A program made the translations under genes and the position numbers. From Chaetoderma sp. LZ-2023a (taxonomy: Eukaryota > Mollusca > Caudofoveata > Chaetodermatida > Chaetodermatidae), in NCBI GenBank assembly GCA_034401795.1, contig CM067367.1, forward strand, positions 78,154,079 to 78,218,078: a DNA stretch of 64,000 nt, given 5' to 3'. Positions 41,001-53,340 of this stretch are shown in pieces. The notes under the pieces were generated by a model that searched no databases, had not been told where the DNA came from, and worked only from the letters and a program-made list of their open reading frames with translations. Numbering within the stretch: the first letter of the stretch is position 1; every line of letters starts with the position of its first letter.

Positions 41001-41500
41001 NNNNNNNNNNNNNNNNNNNNNNNNNNNNNNNNNNNNNNNNNNNNNNNNNNNNNNNNNNNNNNNNNNNNNNNNNNNNNNNNNNNNNNNNNNNNNNNNNNNN
41101 NNNNNNNNNNNNNNNNNNNNNNNNNNNNNNNNNNNNNNNNNNNNNNNNNNNNNNNNNNNNNNNNNNNNNNNNNNNNNNNNNNNNNNNNNNNNNNNNNNNN
41201 NNNNNNNNNNNNNNNNNNNNNNNNNNNNNNNNNNNNNNNNNNNNNNNNNNNNNNNNNNNNNNNNNNNNNNNNNNNNNNNNNNNNNNNNNNNNNNNNNNNN
41301 NNNNNNNNNNNNNNNNNNNNNNNNNNNNNNNNNNNNNNNNNNNNNNNNNNNNNNNNNNNNNNNNNNNNNNNNNNNNNNNNNNNNNNNNNNNNNNNNNNNN
41401 NNNNNNNNNNNNNNNNNNNNNNNNNNNNNNNNNNNNNNNNNNNNNNNNNNNNNNNNNNNNNNNNNNNNNNNNNNNNNNNNNNNNNNNNNNNNNNNNNNNN
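41001..41500. other. Assembly gap of 500 N
   Basis: Exactly 500 N, the round size that scaffolders insert for a gap of unknown length. The sequence to its left stops inside duplicated DNA and the sequence to its right starts inside the minisatellite that already ended the left-hand array. Confidence 0.99.
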
Positions 41501-44500
41501 TTGACAAACAGTGTCAGCGGGGATAAATCTGTTAAACTTGCCAAACAGTGTCAGTGGGAATAAATCTGTTAACCTTGACAAACTGTACCAGTGGGGATGA
41601 ATCTGTTACACTTGACAAACAGTGCCAGTGGGGATGAATATGTTAAACTTGACAAACAGTGCCAGTGGGGGGATAAACCTGTTAAACTTGACAAACAGTA
41701 CCAGTGGGGATGAATCTGTTAAACTTGACAAACAGCGACAGTGGGGGGGATAAACCTGTTAAACCTGAGAAACAGTACCAGTGGGGATGAATCTGTTAAA
41801 CTTGACAAACAGTACCAGTGGGGTGAATCTGTTATACTTCACATACACAGCCCTCAAAATTTGGAGCGTTCATGTGTCGGTTACGTGGAGTAAAATTACC
41901 ATGAATGAAGAAATGGTCGCGTAAGTGACAAAGACCAGAACGGTAGTTATCTCTGATCGTGGAAAACAGAAAAGTTTCAACAACTTTTTTATATGAAGCA
42001 TGCTACATGTATTTACAACATAATTTAGCATTTCAAACATCTAAAAGATCGATAACATCTGTCTGTCAAATTCTATAAATAAGCGACAGCGCGCATGTGT
42101 CAGAGACAAACTTCCGTTGTATTTCCGCTAGCATTACTACATAGCCCAGAAACTAGTCTCGCTACATGTTATGCATCAACAACGGACTGTTCAATTATAA
42201 ACCGTTGCATGCAAGTACGTGCAACTGTCGGCTGGCATGTTCCCGATATTATTTTATATACATGTACGCGATTGGATCCCGATATAACATAAGAAGACAT
42301 GCATTGTTGAGTGAGTCTCAAAGTATAGTCTCCTTGAGTTTCAGTTGGCTTGTTGAGACAGCTGTTTAAGAATTTATCTGTTAAATTAAACTGTTACATT
42401 CATAGATCCTAGCTACTGTGTCAGTGTGTATTTGTCCATGACACACAATAATTCAGGCCTCGAACCTCGACGGGATTCTTGTAATATTTCCGAAATTAAA
42501 AAATACGGGAATCCAACTGGATTCTCGTAAATAAACGCTTCCAAAAACGTAAACATTCCATTTTTACAGAACGCCACGATCCCGGTTAGTAATTTCAACA
42601 ATAAAAATACACAGGTAATGAGAAATGTCTCGCGTGACTGTACAGTCGTAGTTAATAACAATCGATAATGCGCACTCGTAGTTTCTGATTGGCTCGCGGG
42701 ATATCCGATTTCAATAGGCATGAATGAAAATTACTATTGTAGTAAAATTTTGATCACGTGCCTCGTTGTCATTCATAATGAATTAATCACATGATTTATT
42801 TCAACCAATCTCTGTGCGACTCTCGTGATTAATACTGATGACTAATGGCGAACGAAAAATCTAGTCACTGTGCCTCTTTTAAACGCAGTAAAGCAATATG
42901 TTAACGCCCACTTTGACGGGTTATATGACCCAATATATTATTATTGGAAGGGTCTGACAGTAATACCACCCAATATTTAAGTGGTTCATTGCTTTGGAGT
43001 GACCGAGAAAACAGGACTATATGTCAGGAAAACCGGAACTCTTATTTTCAAGTAAATCGCATTTGCACTAAATTGTCAGTTTAAAGCGTACAAGTTAAGA
43101 AGGGTCAAGCTATCTACTAAATGCCTTAGAGCCGGTTACGCTTTTTATTGTGGCGGACTTGCGGGTTATTGTTTTATATTAGAAATGTACGCTGCTTGTA
43201 CAAGTACAAATATTTGGTAACAGTTACAAAAAAATCTACCCGTCACAGGTAAAATTTTATAAACATTTCAACCCCTGTTGTTTTTGGGGCAATTAAGACG
43301 GTAGTTCTTTGATACAGGTGAAATTCTTTACAAATTAAAGCATATTCTTTTAAATATTTTGAAAATAATATGACTGGAAGCCATTGCTTTCAAGGCGGCG
43401 GTGGGTGGGCTGGAGAGGGTTGCTCAACTAGGTAAGCCACAACAATGTAAGATATTCTTCTTCTTCTTTTCGTTCGCTGATCATATGGCCAGTCCTATAA
43501 GTGACTATCGACATGATCATAAGCGTTAAGTGCGTGGATCCATGGTTTATTAGAGTGCGCCGTGCGGCCTGGAACCTCCGTCTTCAGCACTCGAGGTTTC
43601 TGTCAGGGTTACCTCACCCTTACCTCCTTTAGTCGCCTCTTACGACACGCAGAGGATACGGAAGGTGTATTCTAAGCCCCACCTACAGGGCAAATGTAAG
43701 ATATTCAATTCTTTGTTTTTGTAGTGGGGTTTGGGGTTGGGGTGGGAGGAGGGTGTTACGATATTTATAAATATTGGGTCATTAGTTACTAATTATTATA
43801 GTGGGTCTGGAATTTTGAAATATATGTTTGGAAAAAGTATGGAATTTTATTGTGCCCAAGGTGTATGAACCCTGAAATTGTTGCAAGCTGGAAAGATGTT
43901 ACCAATGAGTGTTGTCATACAAATACTGATATTTTGGCAGAGAAAATGCACATTTGCACACCAAAGGAGTAATGTTTTTGGAGACTTAACACTGAATGAC
44001 TGGCTCGGTTATCAGGCTTGTAATTTCAGGGGTAAATTTTCCAAAATATTCTTCTTGGTCTGGAAATGGAACGAATGAATGGACATAAAACAAAAACTCA
44101 ATCTGCTTTTTGACAAATTTACTTGAGAAATATTACAGTACTTATATCACAATGGATGAATCGACTTTTAGTTATTCCCCACCCATCTCTAGCTAAGCTA
44201 TGCTCCAAGCTTTGTCCCAGAACCTCAATTTCATGGTAACTATACAGCTAACTTGGTGAATACTTGAAACAAACTTCCCCTCAAAACAATCAACAGAATG
44301 TTTATTAAATTGCAAAGACATACAATTAATACTTACTGACAGACTACTATGAGAGTTAGTATTGTCCGTCAGTTATAATAGTGACTGGTGACATCAACCT
44401 ATATGTGATGTAATTGATTATGAGGTCAATGGTTGAGTAACTAAACATATTTTATCTGTAAATTAGGTAATTGGTGGATAAGTCCATGCTGTAATCAACA

Positions 44501-44777
44501 TGCTAATGATAATTCAGCAACATGCACTTTAAATTCATTATTAACTTAATATACAGAAGAAATATGTTCAGATAAAGCAGGTTTGGATAAAAAATGGCGT
44601 AACCATTTTGCGCAACCAATTGGTTACGCAAACTGATTTTGCGCAACCGAACAATTGGTTACGCAGACCTGAAAACATGGGACCCAAAAATGGGTCTCGC
44701 AAATATTTGAAATATTGAGGGCTGCATACAGAGCCAGCAGAGATATCGTCTGAATAAATCTATTATCGTTGACTTAC

Positions 44778-44891
44778 AGAGCCTGCGGGGAAGAACTAGA
44801 TCCAGCAGAAGACATTGCTGTTTTATCCTCTGTGATCTTCTTCAGCTCATCTTGGCCTTCTTTAGAAGCAATATCTACTTGTTTAGTTATC
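44778..44891 (-). CDS. CFDP1: CFDP1 exon, copy contiguous with upstream exons
   Basis: Same splice sites, phase and peptide as 40579-40692. It joins the upstream exon (ending AG) to give an arginine codon: ...FDFAGEEVR then ITKQVDIASKEGQ. That junction reproduces the human order FDFAGEEVRVTKEVD, which fixes both boundaries. Confidence 0.95.
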
Positions 44892-44932
44892 CTAAAAACA
44901 AGAGTACATATAATTTTTTACCAGCTTGTTCA

Positions 44933-45141
44933 TTAACCCTTACCACTCTGATGTTAAAACTTTAACATTTTTAATTAAATTAAAAGATGAACTGTTGTTC
45001 ATTTTTCAACAAATTTGGTCGGTGATGGTGCTGTCATAGACAGCAACATCTCCCACCAAAATTGTTGAAAAATGTCCACCAGTTCCTTTGCTATTGACAC
45101 AGTAAAAGATAGAATGGTGATATCAGAGTGGTAAGTGTTAA
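44933..45141. repeat. P4 element (duplicate)
   Basis: Second copy of 40734-40940 with the same position relative to the exon. Confidence 0.85.
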
Positions 45142-45259
45142 TGTGAGTTAAATTCTCTAACTCGGTCGACATAATAGTGCCAGTGGGTAGAACGAAGAAA
45201 ATTGATGACCGCAGGCTCGATCACACAATATTTGATATCTAGGTTTCCACTCGACTATC

Positions 45260-45530
45260 CAACCAGTCATTCCAGTTGCAAATTTTATTTTAATAGTCTT
45301 CTCTTGGCCTACAAATGGACATTGCCTAAGACCGATTTTAGCCAACTTGGTCATTAAAGGATTAACAAATTTAATGGTTAGAATTGGTCAAGAAACATCT
45401 ACAATTTTGAATTGTCAATGTCCATTCGCAATGCCATGAAAAATGTACTACTGAAATGATCGAGCAAGCCACTTCAGTGGTAAATCTTCGAAAAACAGAT
45501 TTCCATCAGCCTGCGAATGAATATTTCTTA
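45260..45530. repeat. Two worn P1 fragments
   Basis: 45260-45363 keeps the right half (CAGTCATTCCAGTTGC, CTTGGCCTACAAATGG, TTGGTCATTAAAGG). 45400-45530 is a changed copy with CTGAAATGATCGAGCAAGCC at its centre and a GGTAAATCTTCGAAAAACAG arm. Confidence 0.55.
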
Positions 45531-45764
45531 ACCCTCTAATGGTCATACCGACCATAGCCTCTGCTATGGTCTTGTGGAATGTCCATTTACAGGTCAAGAA
45601 AATAAAAATTTTGAAAATTTACCACTGGAATGACTGGCTCGATAACCGAGCCAGTCATTCCAGTGATAAATTTTCAAAAATTGTATTCTCTTGGCCTTTA
45701 AATGGCCGTAGAATAAAGAACATATTTAAATTTTCTTGACCAAATTTGACAATTAAAGGGTTAA
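45528..45764. repeat. P1 palindromic element, well preserved
   Basis: TTAACCCTCTAATGGTCATAC to GACAATTAAAGGGTTAA. The palindrome at about 45610-45680 is perfect around GGCTCGATAACCGAGCC. Confidence 0.85.
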
Positions 45765-45800
45765 GACCATTGCACAGGATGATTTAAACCTGCGTGATCA

Positions 45801-46030
45801 TTAACCCTTTACTCATTAAGCCGGTCAAAAATGCCTTCGGCAGTGGTTTAAAAAAATATCCATTTTCAGACCAAGAGAAGGATACCTTTGAAAATTTACA
45901 ACTGGAATGACTGTCTCGATAATCAAGACAGTTATTTCTTTGATAAATTTTCAGAAATAATCTCTTGGCCTGCAAATGGACATTTTCCATTAGAAAGTTT
46001 TAAAAATATTTGACCTAATTCTAGGGTTAA
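45801..46030. repeat. P1 palindromic element
   Basis: TTAACCCTTTACTCATTAAGC to AATTCTAGGGTTAA. The centre reads GACTGTCTCGATAATCAAGACAG, a matched change of the usual GGCTCG...CGAGCC stem on both arms. Its right TTAA is shared with the next element. Confidence 0.8.
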
Positions 46031-46367
46031 AGGTGCATATTCACAGCATAATTCCTGAAAAGAAAATTAAAACTTGTATACTTTTAGAGGCTTGAATTGT
46101 GTGACTAGACATAATGAAACTAAATCAATCTTAAAATATGGTGATTTCAATTCGTATAAATATAATTTTTGTTTGTGAATTTGAAATAGTGGCTCGTTTC
46201 TCTAATTTAAGTTCACAACTGAAAAAAATTATATTATTATTTAATTTATTAAAAATTATAAGATTTATTTCGTTTCATTACATTGATGTACACAATTTAA
46301 ACCTCTAAAAGTATACAATTTTAACTATTTTATTTTCACGCATTCTGCTGTGAATATACACCTTTAA
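46027..46367. repeat. Long inverted-repeat element P5 (TTAAAGGTG ends)
   Basis: Starts TTAAAGGTGCATATTCACAGC and ends CTGTGAATATACACCTTTAA. The arms (to about 46115 and from about 46285) also pair through AATTTAAACCTCTAAAAGTATAC on the right and GTATACTTTTAGAGG on the left. 341 bp with no frame. Words from its arm (CTTTTAGAGGC) recur at about 56490 and 60105. Confidence 0.8.
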
Positions 46368-46489
46368 AGTTTTAACCGGTCATGCTGACATTTATTCAGT
46401 GAATTACAAAACATACTAGACGATAGGTGAGCAGAGTTGGCAATCAATCGGCCACCTGGTGGTCGTCTCAGGAGATCACAAGAATGGAG

Positions 46490-46870
46490 CAATCCAGTTT
46501 TAATTGTGTCCTGTCCATCTCTAGCTAAGCTTCACCACACTGACTTTGCCCATGTTGGGATCGATCGATCCCTGTGCTCTCTGAAACCTAATTTAAACAA
46601 AAATATATAGATAGCTGTTGAATATTTTGAACCAAATTTGACTGGATGCTGTTGCTGCTTATGGCAGCAACAGTGCCCCGTTAAATTAATGTTAAAATAT
46701 TCAACAGAATGTTTATTAAATAGTAAAAACATACAATTTGTACAACTTGGCAGGCTATTAAGCATTTATGATGGACAATATTGCAAATTTCATGATGTAA
46801 TTGATTATGACATCAGCCTACATGTGACGATGTTGGTTATGATATTGTATGATTGATTGACTGGATTCAT
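46490..46870. repeat. P2 composite element
   Basis: GCAATCCAGTTTTAATTGTG..CCATCTCTAGCTAAGC, GTTGGGATCGATCGATCC, the palindrome 46614-46708 (centre CTGCTTATGGCAG), TTTATTAAATAGTAAAAAC, right end GACTGGATTCATCCACTG. It ends about 85 bp from the exon at 46957. Confidence 0.7.
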
Positions 46871-46956
46871 CCACTGATCACCTGGGAGCCAAAGTATGGG
46901 ATCATTTTATTAATTTCCTCAGGGGGGGGGGGTGTTTCGAGGCCTGTATGTAATAC

Positions 46957-47057
46957 CTGACTTCTTCTCCAGCAAAATCAAACACTTTTGTAATGGACAT
47001 CTGACCAGAGGTAGATGGCCGGACCACAGCAAGAGGTCTGGTAGGCATAGGGGAAAT
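46957..47057 (-). CDS. CFDP1: CFDP1 exon with the ITKVFDFAGEEV motif
   Basis: Acceptor GTATTTTCAG, 33 codons plus AG, donor GTATTA. The peptide ISPMPTRPLAVVRPSTSG continues QMSITKVFDFAGEEV. The motif ITKVFDFAGEEV is identical to human CFDP1 and is the strongest single identifier of the gene. A G-rich run lies 25 bp downstream in the intron (46922-46932). Confidence 0.97.
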
Positions 47058-47344
47058 CTGAAAATACATGCAGTAACAACGATGATATTTGTAAAGACAA
47101 GTTGCGGTACACATAGTGACAATCCGTCAAAATAGTTTCCAGGAATATACAGTCATGTAATCAATACACACATTTGATAGCAAGAAAGCAATACTAGAGC
47201 TAATAGTATAATCAGGAAATGCTTTTTCTCAAATTATTCTGATTCATTTCCATTTTTACCAGTGGTCGTATATCTAATACTGTAGTAAAAATGTACATCT
47301 AATACTGTAGGAAATTAACAATAAACACTATTTGCTAGTTTCTT

Positions 47345-47557
47345 TTCCATTCCTCTAAGAATGTCCATTTGCAGGGCAAGAAATGACCCTTTTGGAAATT
47401 TACAACTGGAATGACTGGCTCGATTATCGAGCCAGTTATTCCAATGGTACATGACTGTACATTTTCAAAAACAATCTTCTCTTTGCCTGCAAATGGACAT
47501 TTTCTATGAAAAAATAGAAATTTGTTTGACCAAATCTTACCAGTAAAGCGTTAAATG
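47345..47557. repeat. P1 palindromic element
   Basis: The core GGCTCGATTATCGAGCC is a perfect palindrome. The right arm contains a short extra ACATGACTGTACA. The right end is CCAGTAAAGCGTTAA; the left end is eroded. Confidence 0.7.
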
Positions 47558-47681
47558 GGCTAACCAATGCTAAAATCACATGATTATTTGAATGTGATAT
47601 ATAGTCATGATAGTACAGATTGGAAATACGTTTTAAAACATGTTTTAAATCTACCCAGTAACATGTCACATTTACTTAATA

Positions 47682-48157
47682 TAGCGTTGTTCCAATTAAT
47701 CGATTTGATCGATGATTGATTGGTTTGCATGTTCAACCAATAGATCGATCATGATTTCAGAAATCGGTTTTGACTGCTTATAAATTTACGATATTAAAAC
47801 TGCAGTTCAGATAGATGATTCTTTTTTTTGGCAGTACCATTTTTAATTTCATTTTACAACTAAATAACGTAGTATTACTCCATACGAGTCCATAGTCTAA
47901 GACATTAACCTTCACAACACTGAAATAGTACGCTAATCAAATTAGTTTCAGCTTCCAATCAAATTAGTTTCAAAATATTCAACAGATTATTTCTTAAATT
48001 ATTACGGTTAAATATCCATGAACATGCAATAATTATTGCACTCAAAACTTCAGAATGGGTAAAAATGAGAAAATCTTATGATCGATTATTAATTGATCAT
48101 CGGTTAGTATGTAAAACCAATCATCGATCACAAAAACAGTACCAATTCCCAACACTA
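47682..48157. mobile_element. hAT-type MITE with 8-bp target duplication
   Basis: Flanked by ACTTAATA at 47674-47681 and 48158-48165, a perfect 8-bp duplication. Ends TAGCGTTGTTCCAATTAATC and, from the right, TAGTGTTGGGAATTGG are imperfect inverted repeats of hAT style. The subterminal parts are rich in ATCGAT(C)AT words. A P2 half-palindrome (47935-47985) is embedded. Confidence 0.85.
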
Positions 48158-50903
48158 ACTTAATATACATGTATATGTACATGTAAGAACTGTTCTGCTG
48201 AATATTTAAACACAAGAGGCCCAAGGGGCCTGTGTCGCTCCCCTGGAGCACTATGCATTTTTGTCAAAATTTTTGGTGGGTGGTTTAGTAGTCTTTTAAA
48301 TGAGTTTGTGGACATTTTTGCAAGTCCAATATGGGGTCCTTCCCTGTCAAATCACCCAGAAAACGAGAAAATGAAACCTCACCCACTCCAATTTTGCTCA
48401 CAATTGGTATATGGGGTTACTTGGGATGAAAAAGATGATATTTCAAATTTTAGCATGATCGGACAGGTGGTTTCTGAAATACTGGCACATGCTTGAAATC
48501 AGGAAGCAGGGGAATTAAGGAATTCCACTTCCTGTCCATGGGGTTCTTGTATAATGAAAGTTTCCATTGAATATTGCACTTTTTTAGCTTCAGGTATACA
48601 TACACATGTATTTTGACCTGATTTTACAGGCTAATAAGAAATAATATACCTCAAATTTGTTTATATTATGCAGTAAACATGTTGGGCTACATTTTTCATG
48701 CAAGGTAATCTCAAAGTCATGTGATCCACAATGTCAAATTCAACGTCAAAGTAAAGGTCAAAAGGTCACCATGCTTAAAATTATCCCTACATGTATGTAA
48801 AAGATAATGGCATTTTTGGAATCCTTGTGAAATTACCTTTCTAGAAATGCCAATTTCATCAAGAGTGACCAATTGGTTGCTGAGCTATAGTCATTTGAAT
48901 ATCGGCGGCCATGCCTCTTTTGGCGAAAATCAGGGGCTGTATTTCAGAAACCACTTGTCCGATTACGCTAAAATTTGAAATATTATCTTTGTCAGCCCCA
49001 ATAACCATATATACCAATTTTTACTAAAATCGGAGGGTGTGAGGTTTCATCCATTGGGTGATCTGACACGGAATGACCCTATGGCCGCCAAACACGCTAC
49101 ATTTTGATTGATCCACTATGGCCATGTTTCTGACATAGCTCCTTCCCTTGAACAAACTTTAATGGCACTCAGTGCCTAATTATATCTCCCAAATTGCGGC
49201 CCAATCCGTTCAGCAGTTCTGGAGTTGATTTGGCAAAAAATAGGTTATCCAAGATGGCCACCAAGCCATTTGGCCAATCAAGTTCCCTTGAACAAACTTG
49301 GTGCAGCTCTTGCCCTAGATGATATTTCATGCGTTTTGAATTGATCCCCCATTTCGACCAAAATCCAAGATGGTCACCAAACAAATTGGCCGATCGACTT
49401 TGTTTGAACAAACATGGACCTCTATGCCCTAAGAATGCTTCCTGCCAAATGTACTTGAGATCGGTCCAGTGGTTCTCGAGAAGACATTTTAAATTTCCCA
49501 TTGCTTTAGTATGGGAGTTTTTGGCAGGAAAAAAATCCAAGATGGCTGCCAAACCGTTTATCCGACAGTTTAAAAAATGGGAAATATGAAATCAGAATAC
49601 GCACAAACATATATAAACCCAATTTCGGCCTCAAAATCCATCAAATAAAAAATCCAATATGGCCGCCAAGCATACTACATTTTGATTGATTAGTACACGG
49701 CGGCTATGTTTTTTGACGGATTACCTTTGCTTGAACAAACTTTCATGGCCTTTAGTCTCCAATAATATCTCCCCAATTTCGGCCTGATCACTTCAGTGAT
49801 TCTAGAGAAGTCGTTTTCTGGAAAACTAGGTCATCCAAGATGGCCACCGAACCATTTGGTCAATCAAGTCCTCTTGAACAAACTCGGCTTACATCTTGCC
49901 CTAGATGATGTTTCATGAGTGTTGAATCGATTCCCCCAGCAGTTTCGGAAAAGAAGATTTTGAAAGATGTTTCCTAAAATCGGCTGAAATCCAAGATGGC
50001 CGTCGGGAAAATTGGCCAATCGGGTTCATTTGAACAAACTTGGATCCCTATTCCTTACGGATGCCTCCTGCCCAATTTAATTGAAATCGGCCTAGTAGTT
50101 CTCGAGAAGACATTTAAAATTTCCCATTGCTTTAGTATGGGAGCCTTTGGCAGGAAAATAATCCAAGATGGCTGACAAACTGTTTATCCGACAGTTTCAA
50201 AAATGGCAAATTTGAGCTCAGAATAGCCAAAAACATATATAACACCAATTTTGGGCCCAAAACCATTCAAGTAAAAAAATCCAATATAGCCGCCAAACAC
50301 ATTACATTCTGATTGGCCCACGGCGGCCATGGTTTTGACAGATCAACTTTCTTTGAACAAACTTTAATGGCCCTTCGTCCCTAATCATATCTCCCGAAGC
50401 TGGGTCTGATCCCTTTAGCGGTTCTCGAGACTAAGTCGTTTTCGGGAAGAATAGGTTATCCAAGATGGCCGCTGAACCATTTGGTCAATCAAGTCCTCTT
50501 GAACAAACTTGGCTTACCTCTTGCCCTAGATGATGTTTCATGTGTTTTGAATCGATTCCCCAAGCGGTTTCGGAGAAGAATATTTTTAAAGATGTTTCCT
50601 AAAATTGGCCGAAATCCAGACTGGCCGCCTGCCAAATTAGCCGATCGGGTTCATTTGAACAAACTTGGATCCCTATGCCATAAGGATGTTTCCTGCCATA
50701 TATAACTGAAATCGGCCTAGTAGTTCTCAAGAAAGAAATTTTAAATTTCCCATTAATTTAGTATGGGAGCATTTAGCGAGAAAATAATCCAAGATGGCCA
50801 CCAAACCATTTATCGACAGTTTCGAAAATGGCAAATTTGAGCTCAGAATACGCAATAAACATATACAGTACAGCTCAGAGTTAACTTAACGTATGAATGG
50901 GTC

Positions 50904-51950
50904 TAGGGCTGCGCGATATACCGATACCATATTTAAAACCGATATCCTGCACTGACGGTTTCATAACCGATTATAAGAAATAAATATCGAAAAACCGAAT
51001 ATGAACATATTTTCGGTTTTTCGTATCAGGATTGTTAAAAATAAAAGATACTAACGAGCATGAAAAGCGTAATGAATAATAATGACCATACTTTCCATTA
51101 AGCTACGTTCGGGGCAACTAATAATTGAACGTGGCCCCAATTGCGCATATTGTGTAACTCCATGTAACTCGCTGTACGCCGAGAGAAATCAAGCAGCGAA
51201 TTAATTAAATAAATATCTTCGTCTTTTCTCTGGTAGTCTCCGATAAATTTGCAATATAAAACACAATACTAACGCAGGAATTTGTCATTGAAATTTGTAT
51301 CGGGGAAAACATTTCTAAACAACGGCATCCATTTTATTTACGTCACCGGCTAATTAACATAAGGCAAAGTCGTCCCAAAACTAAATCGCCCGAATGCATA
51401 AAAATCTCGCCAATAAATATAATGCTGAATACATTTTTCTGATTAGGATATAATTTTAAATAGAATTATTACTCAAACCGTTTTTAAAACGTTATCTTCT
51501 ATACACAATATCATATTAACTTATGAAATTCGCGTTCGCAATATTACAGTTAATATTTTCTTCAAGGCATGATTTCGTCGCCGGGCCGAATTGGAAATGA
51601 AAGAAGAAAGGGAGATAATTACATCATAATTAATTACAATCACGTGATTTACGTCTTTTCGCAACCTGTTTTGCTGATGATTTATGATTAATTTTGACAA
51701 AATAAACGATGTTTATTTAACTGTGCGTAATATTTAGGTGGTCTAATTAATAATTTCACTCCCGCGATGATGGATATTATAAGGTATATTAAGCTTTAAA
51801 GGCATAAAACGTTACGAATGTATCAGGGCGTGAAAATACGTTCTGTTTTCGTGCTATTTTTTATAATTTAAATTTTTTGTTTCATGTCCATAAAACCGAT
51901 ATTCGGTTAAAACCGATATGAAAAGCTGTAAGCCAAACCGCGCAGCCCTA
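50904..51950. mobile_element. Non-autonomous hAT-type element nested in the above
   Basis: AATGGGTC flanks both sides (50896-50903 and 51951-51958). Ends TAGGGCTGCGCGATATAC and, from the right, TAGGGCTGCGCGGTTTGG. The 1,047-bp body lacks a transposase but shares ATAATTTCACTCCCGCGATG and TTCGTGCTATTTTT blocks with the element at 15143-16263. It also carries GAACGTGGCCCC / GGGGCAACTAATAA near 51110. Confidence 0.88.
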
Positions 51951-51959
51951 AATGGGTCT

Positions 51960-52230
51960 GACATGCATGCATTGAAGGCCCATTTCCAACGCATCGGTTT
52001 TAAAAACACAATGCATTCACAACGCATTTAGTTAATTTTTTGGATGAATTTAAAATAATAAATATATGCGTTGAAAACGAGCATTAAATGTGTAAATAAG
52101 CAAGTTTGAATTTTTTTGATGTCCCCAGAGATAGTGCCAAATGCGTTGTTAAAAGCAAAACGGAAGATGCCAAATTTTAAATGCGTTTAAAAGATTCATA
52201 TGTGCATTGCGTAATACCCGGCGTACATAC
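51960..52230. repeat. TGCGTTT-like word cluster
   Basis: CAACGCATCGGTTTTAA, ACAACGCATTTAG, ATATGCGTTGAAAACG, AAATGCGTTGTTAAAAG and AATGCGTTTAAAAG. Lies inside the CAGTACAG-ended element, on the right of the nested hAT insertion. Confidence 0.45.
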
Positions 52231-53340
52231 CAACTCCACGGCTCCAACTACCCGGGATCCAATCAAACTTAGCGGTACATTACATTTCCTAGAAGGGACT
52301 AAGGTAAATATGAGAGTTTTCCTAAAAAAAACAGTGGGACATAATATTAAAAATCAAAATTATAAATATTACGAAACACAAAATCATGATTCCCGGTTGA
52401 GAATTAATGTAACGATGTGCCCCTGAACATCTTGCGCCCCTGAACGTTTTGCATCTAGTGCAAGAACCGTAAGCATCGGTTCGCTTCGCTTCGCATTTAA
52501 CTTTTATAAACATCCAGCACAGCGAAACATACTGACTGGCGAGATTTGACATAGATTAATCGTAGTGAAAATTGTCCGTAAGCAACTTCATTATCACTTC
52601 TACGCATCACCTGTGTTCGCGATGAAGACAGCGAATAAACGCAAAATTATGGATTAAAGATGTCAAAATATAGCTTATGTGTATCAATGCTCGACTAATG
52701 TAGACGCTTTTTATAAAAACATGCAGATGGTGTGGTTTTTATTGATAATATGACACACAAATTAGCAGATTCGTGTCCGCTACCACAATATCCCCATCGG
52801 TGCTCTACATGAAAAAAGACTAGTTCAGGGATAGTTATCAAATATTATGCGCCCCTAAAGCTGTAACATGTACCGATATCGCATTGGCTTTTCGCGGAAA
52901 TAAAACGGCCGTACTGATTTAATGATTTTCTTTTTGTGACATTCGTTAGCTTTCGGATTCACTATATTACAATGTAATGTAGTCGAGTATAACACATTGT
53001 TGTTGCCTCACTCAGGAACCAGGTAGAGGAAATGAGCAATCGCCACACACCCCTCTACATAGCAATAACATAGCTAGATGATAAATAGTGCCGTAATAAA
53101 CCCATGAAAGTTAACATTATAAATAGTCAGGGAGCTACATGTAATTTCACTATATTTCATGAACCAGACATTGTTTGTTTTATTATTTTAAAAGTCAAAG
53201 TGGGCGTTAAGATATTGCTTTATTGCTTTTAAAAGCGGCACCGCGAATATGTGAAATTGATGCATCCATTATTTTAAAATAAACCCGCTATGTACGCGTC
53301 ATTGCAGATGCATTTTATGTTAAGTTACATGTAACTCTGA
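52231..53340. other. Interior of the CAGTACAG-ended element, no frame
   Basis: About 1.1 kb with CpG-containing patches and a GCTTCGCTTCGC word near 52485. I see no coding signal. Confidence 0.45.

Larger units (their letters stand above)
41501..45201 (+). repeat. Duplicated segment, copy two
   Basis: Sister of 37307-41000, with a few single-base changes and small indels (for example GCGCGCATG for GCGCGTATG, TTGTCCGTC for TTGTTCGTC). Its last base of match is followed by unique intron DNA, so this copy is the one continuous with the rest of the gene on the right; copy one is continuous on the left. Confidence 0.93.

Noticed and set aside
40807-41581. Long open frames across 40807-41581 on both strands
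   Set aside because: They are mostly N translated as unknown residues and have no coding evidence.
37307-45201. Duplicated segment as a pair of long terminal repeats
   Set aside because: The copies are too long, contain a host exon and splice sites, and are separated only by an N gap.
49169-49589. Frames of 86-127 codons within 48208-53930
   Set aside because: They fall in a tandem-unit non-coding repeat and the frame is not kept between units.
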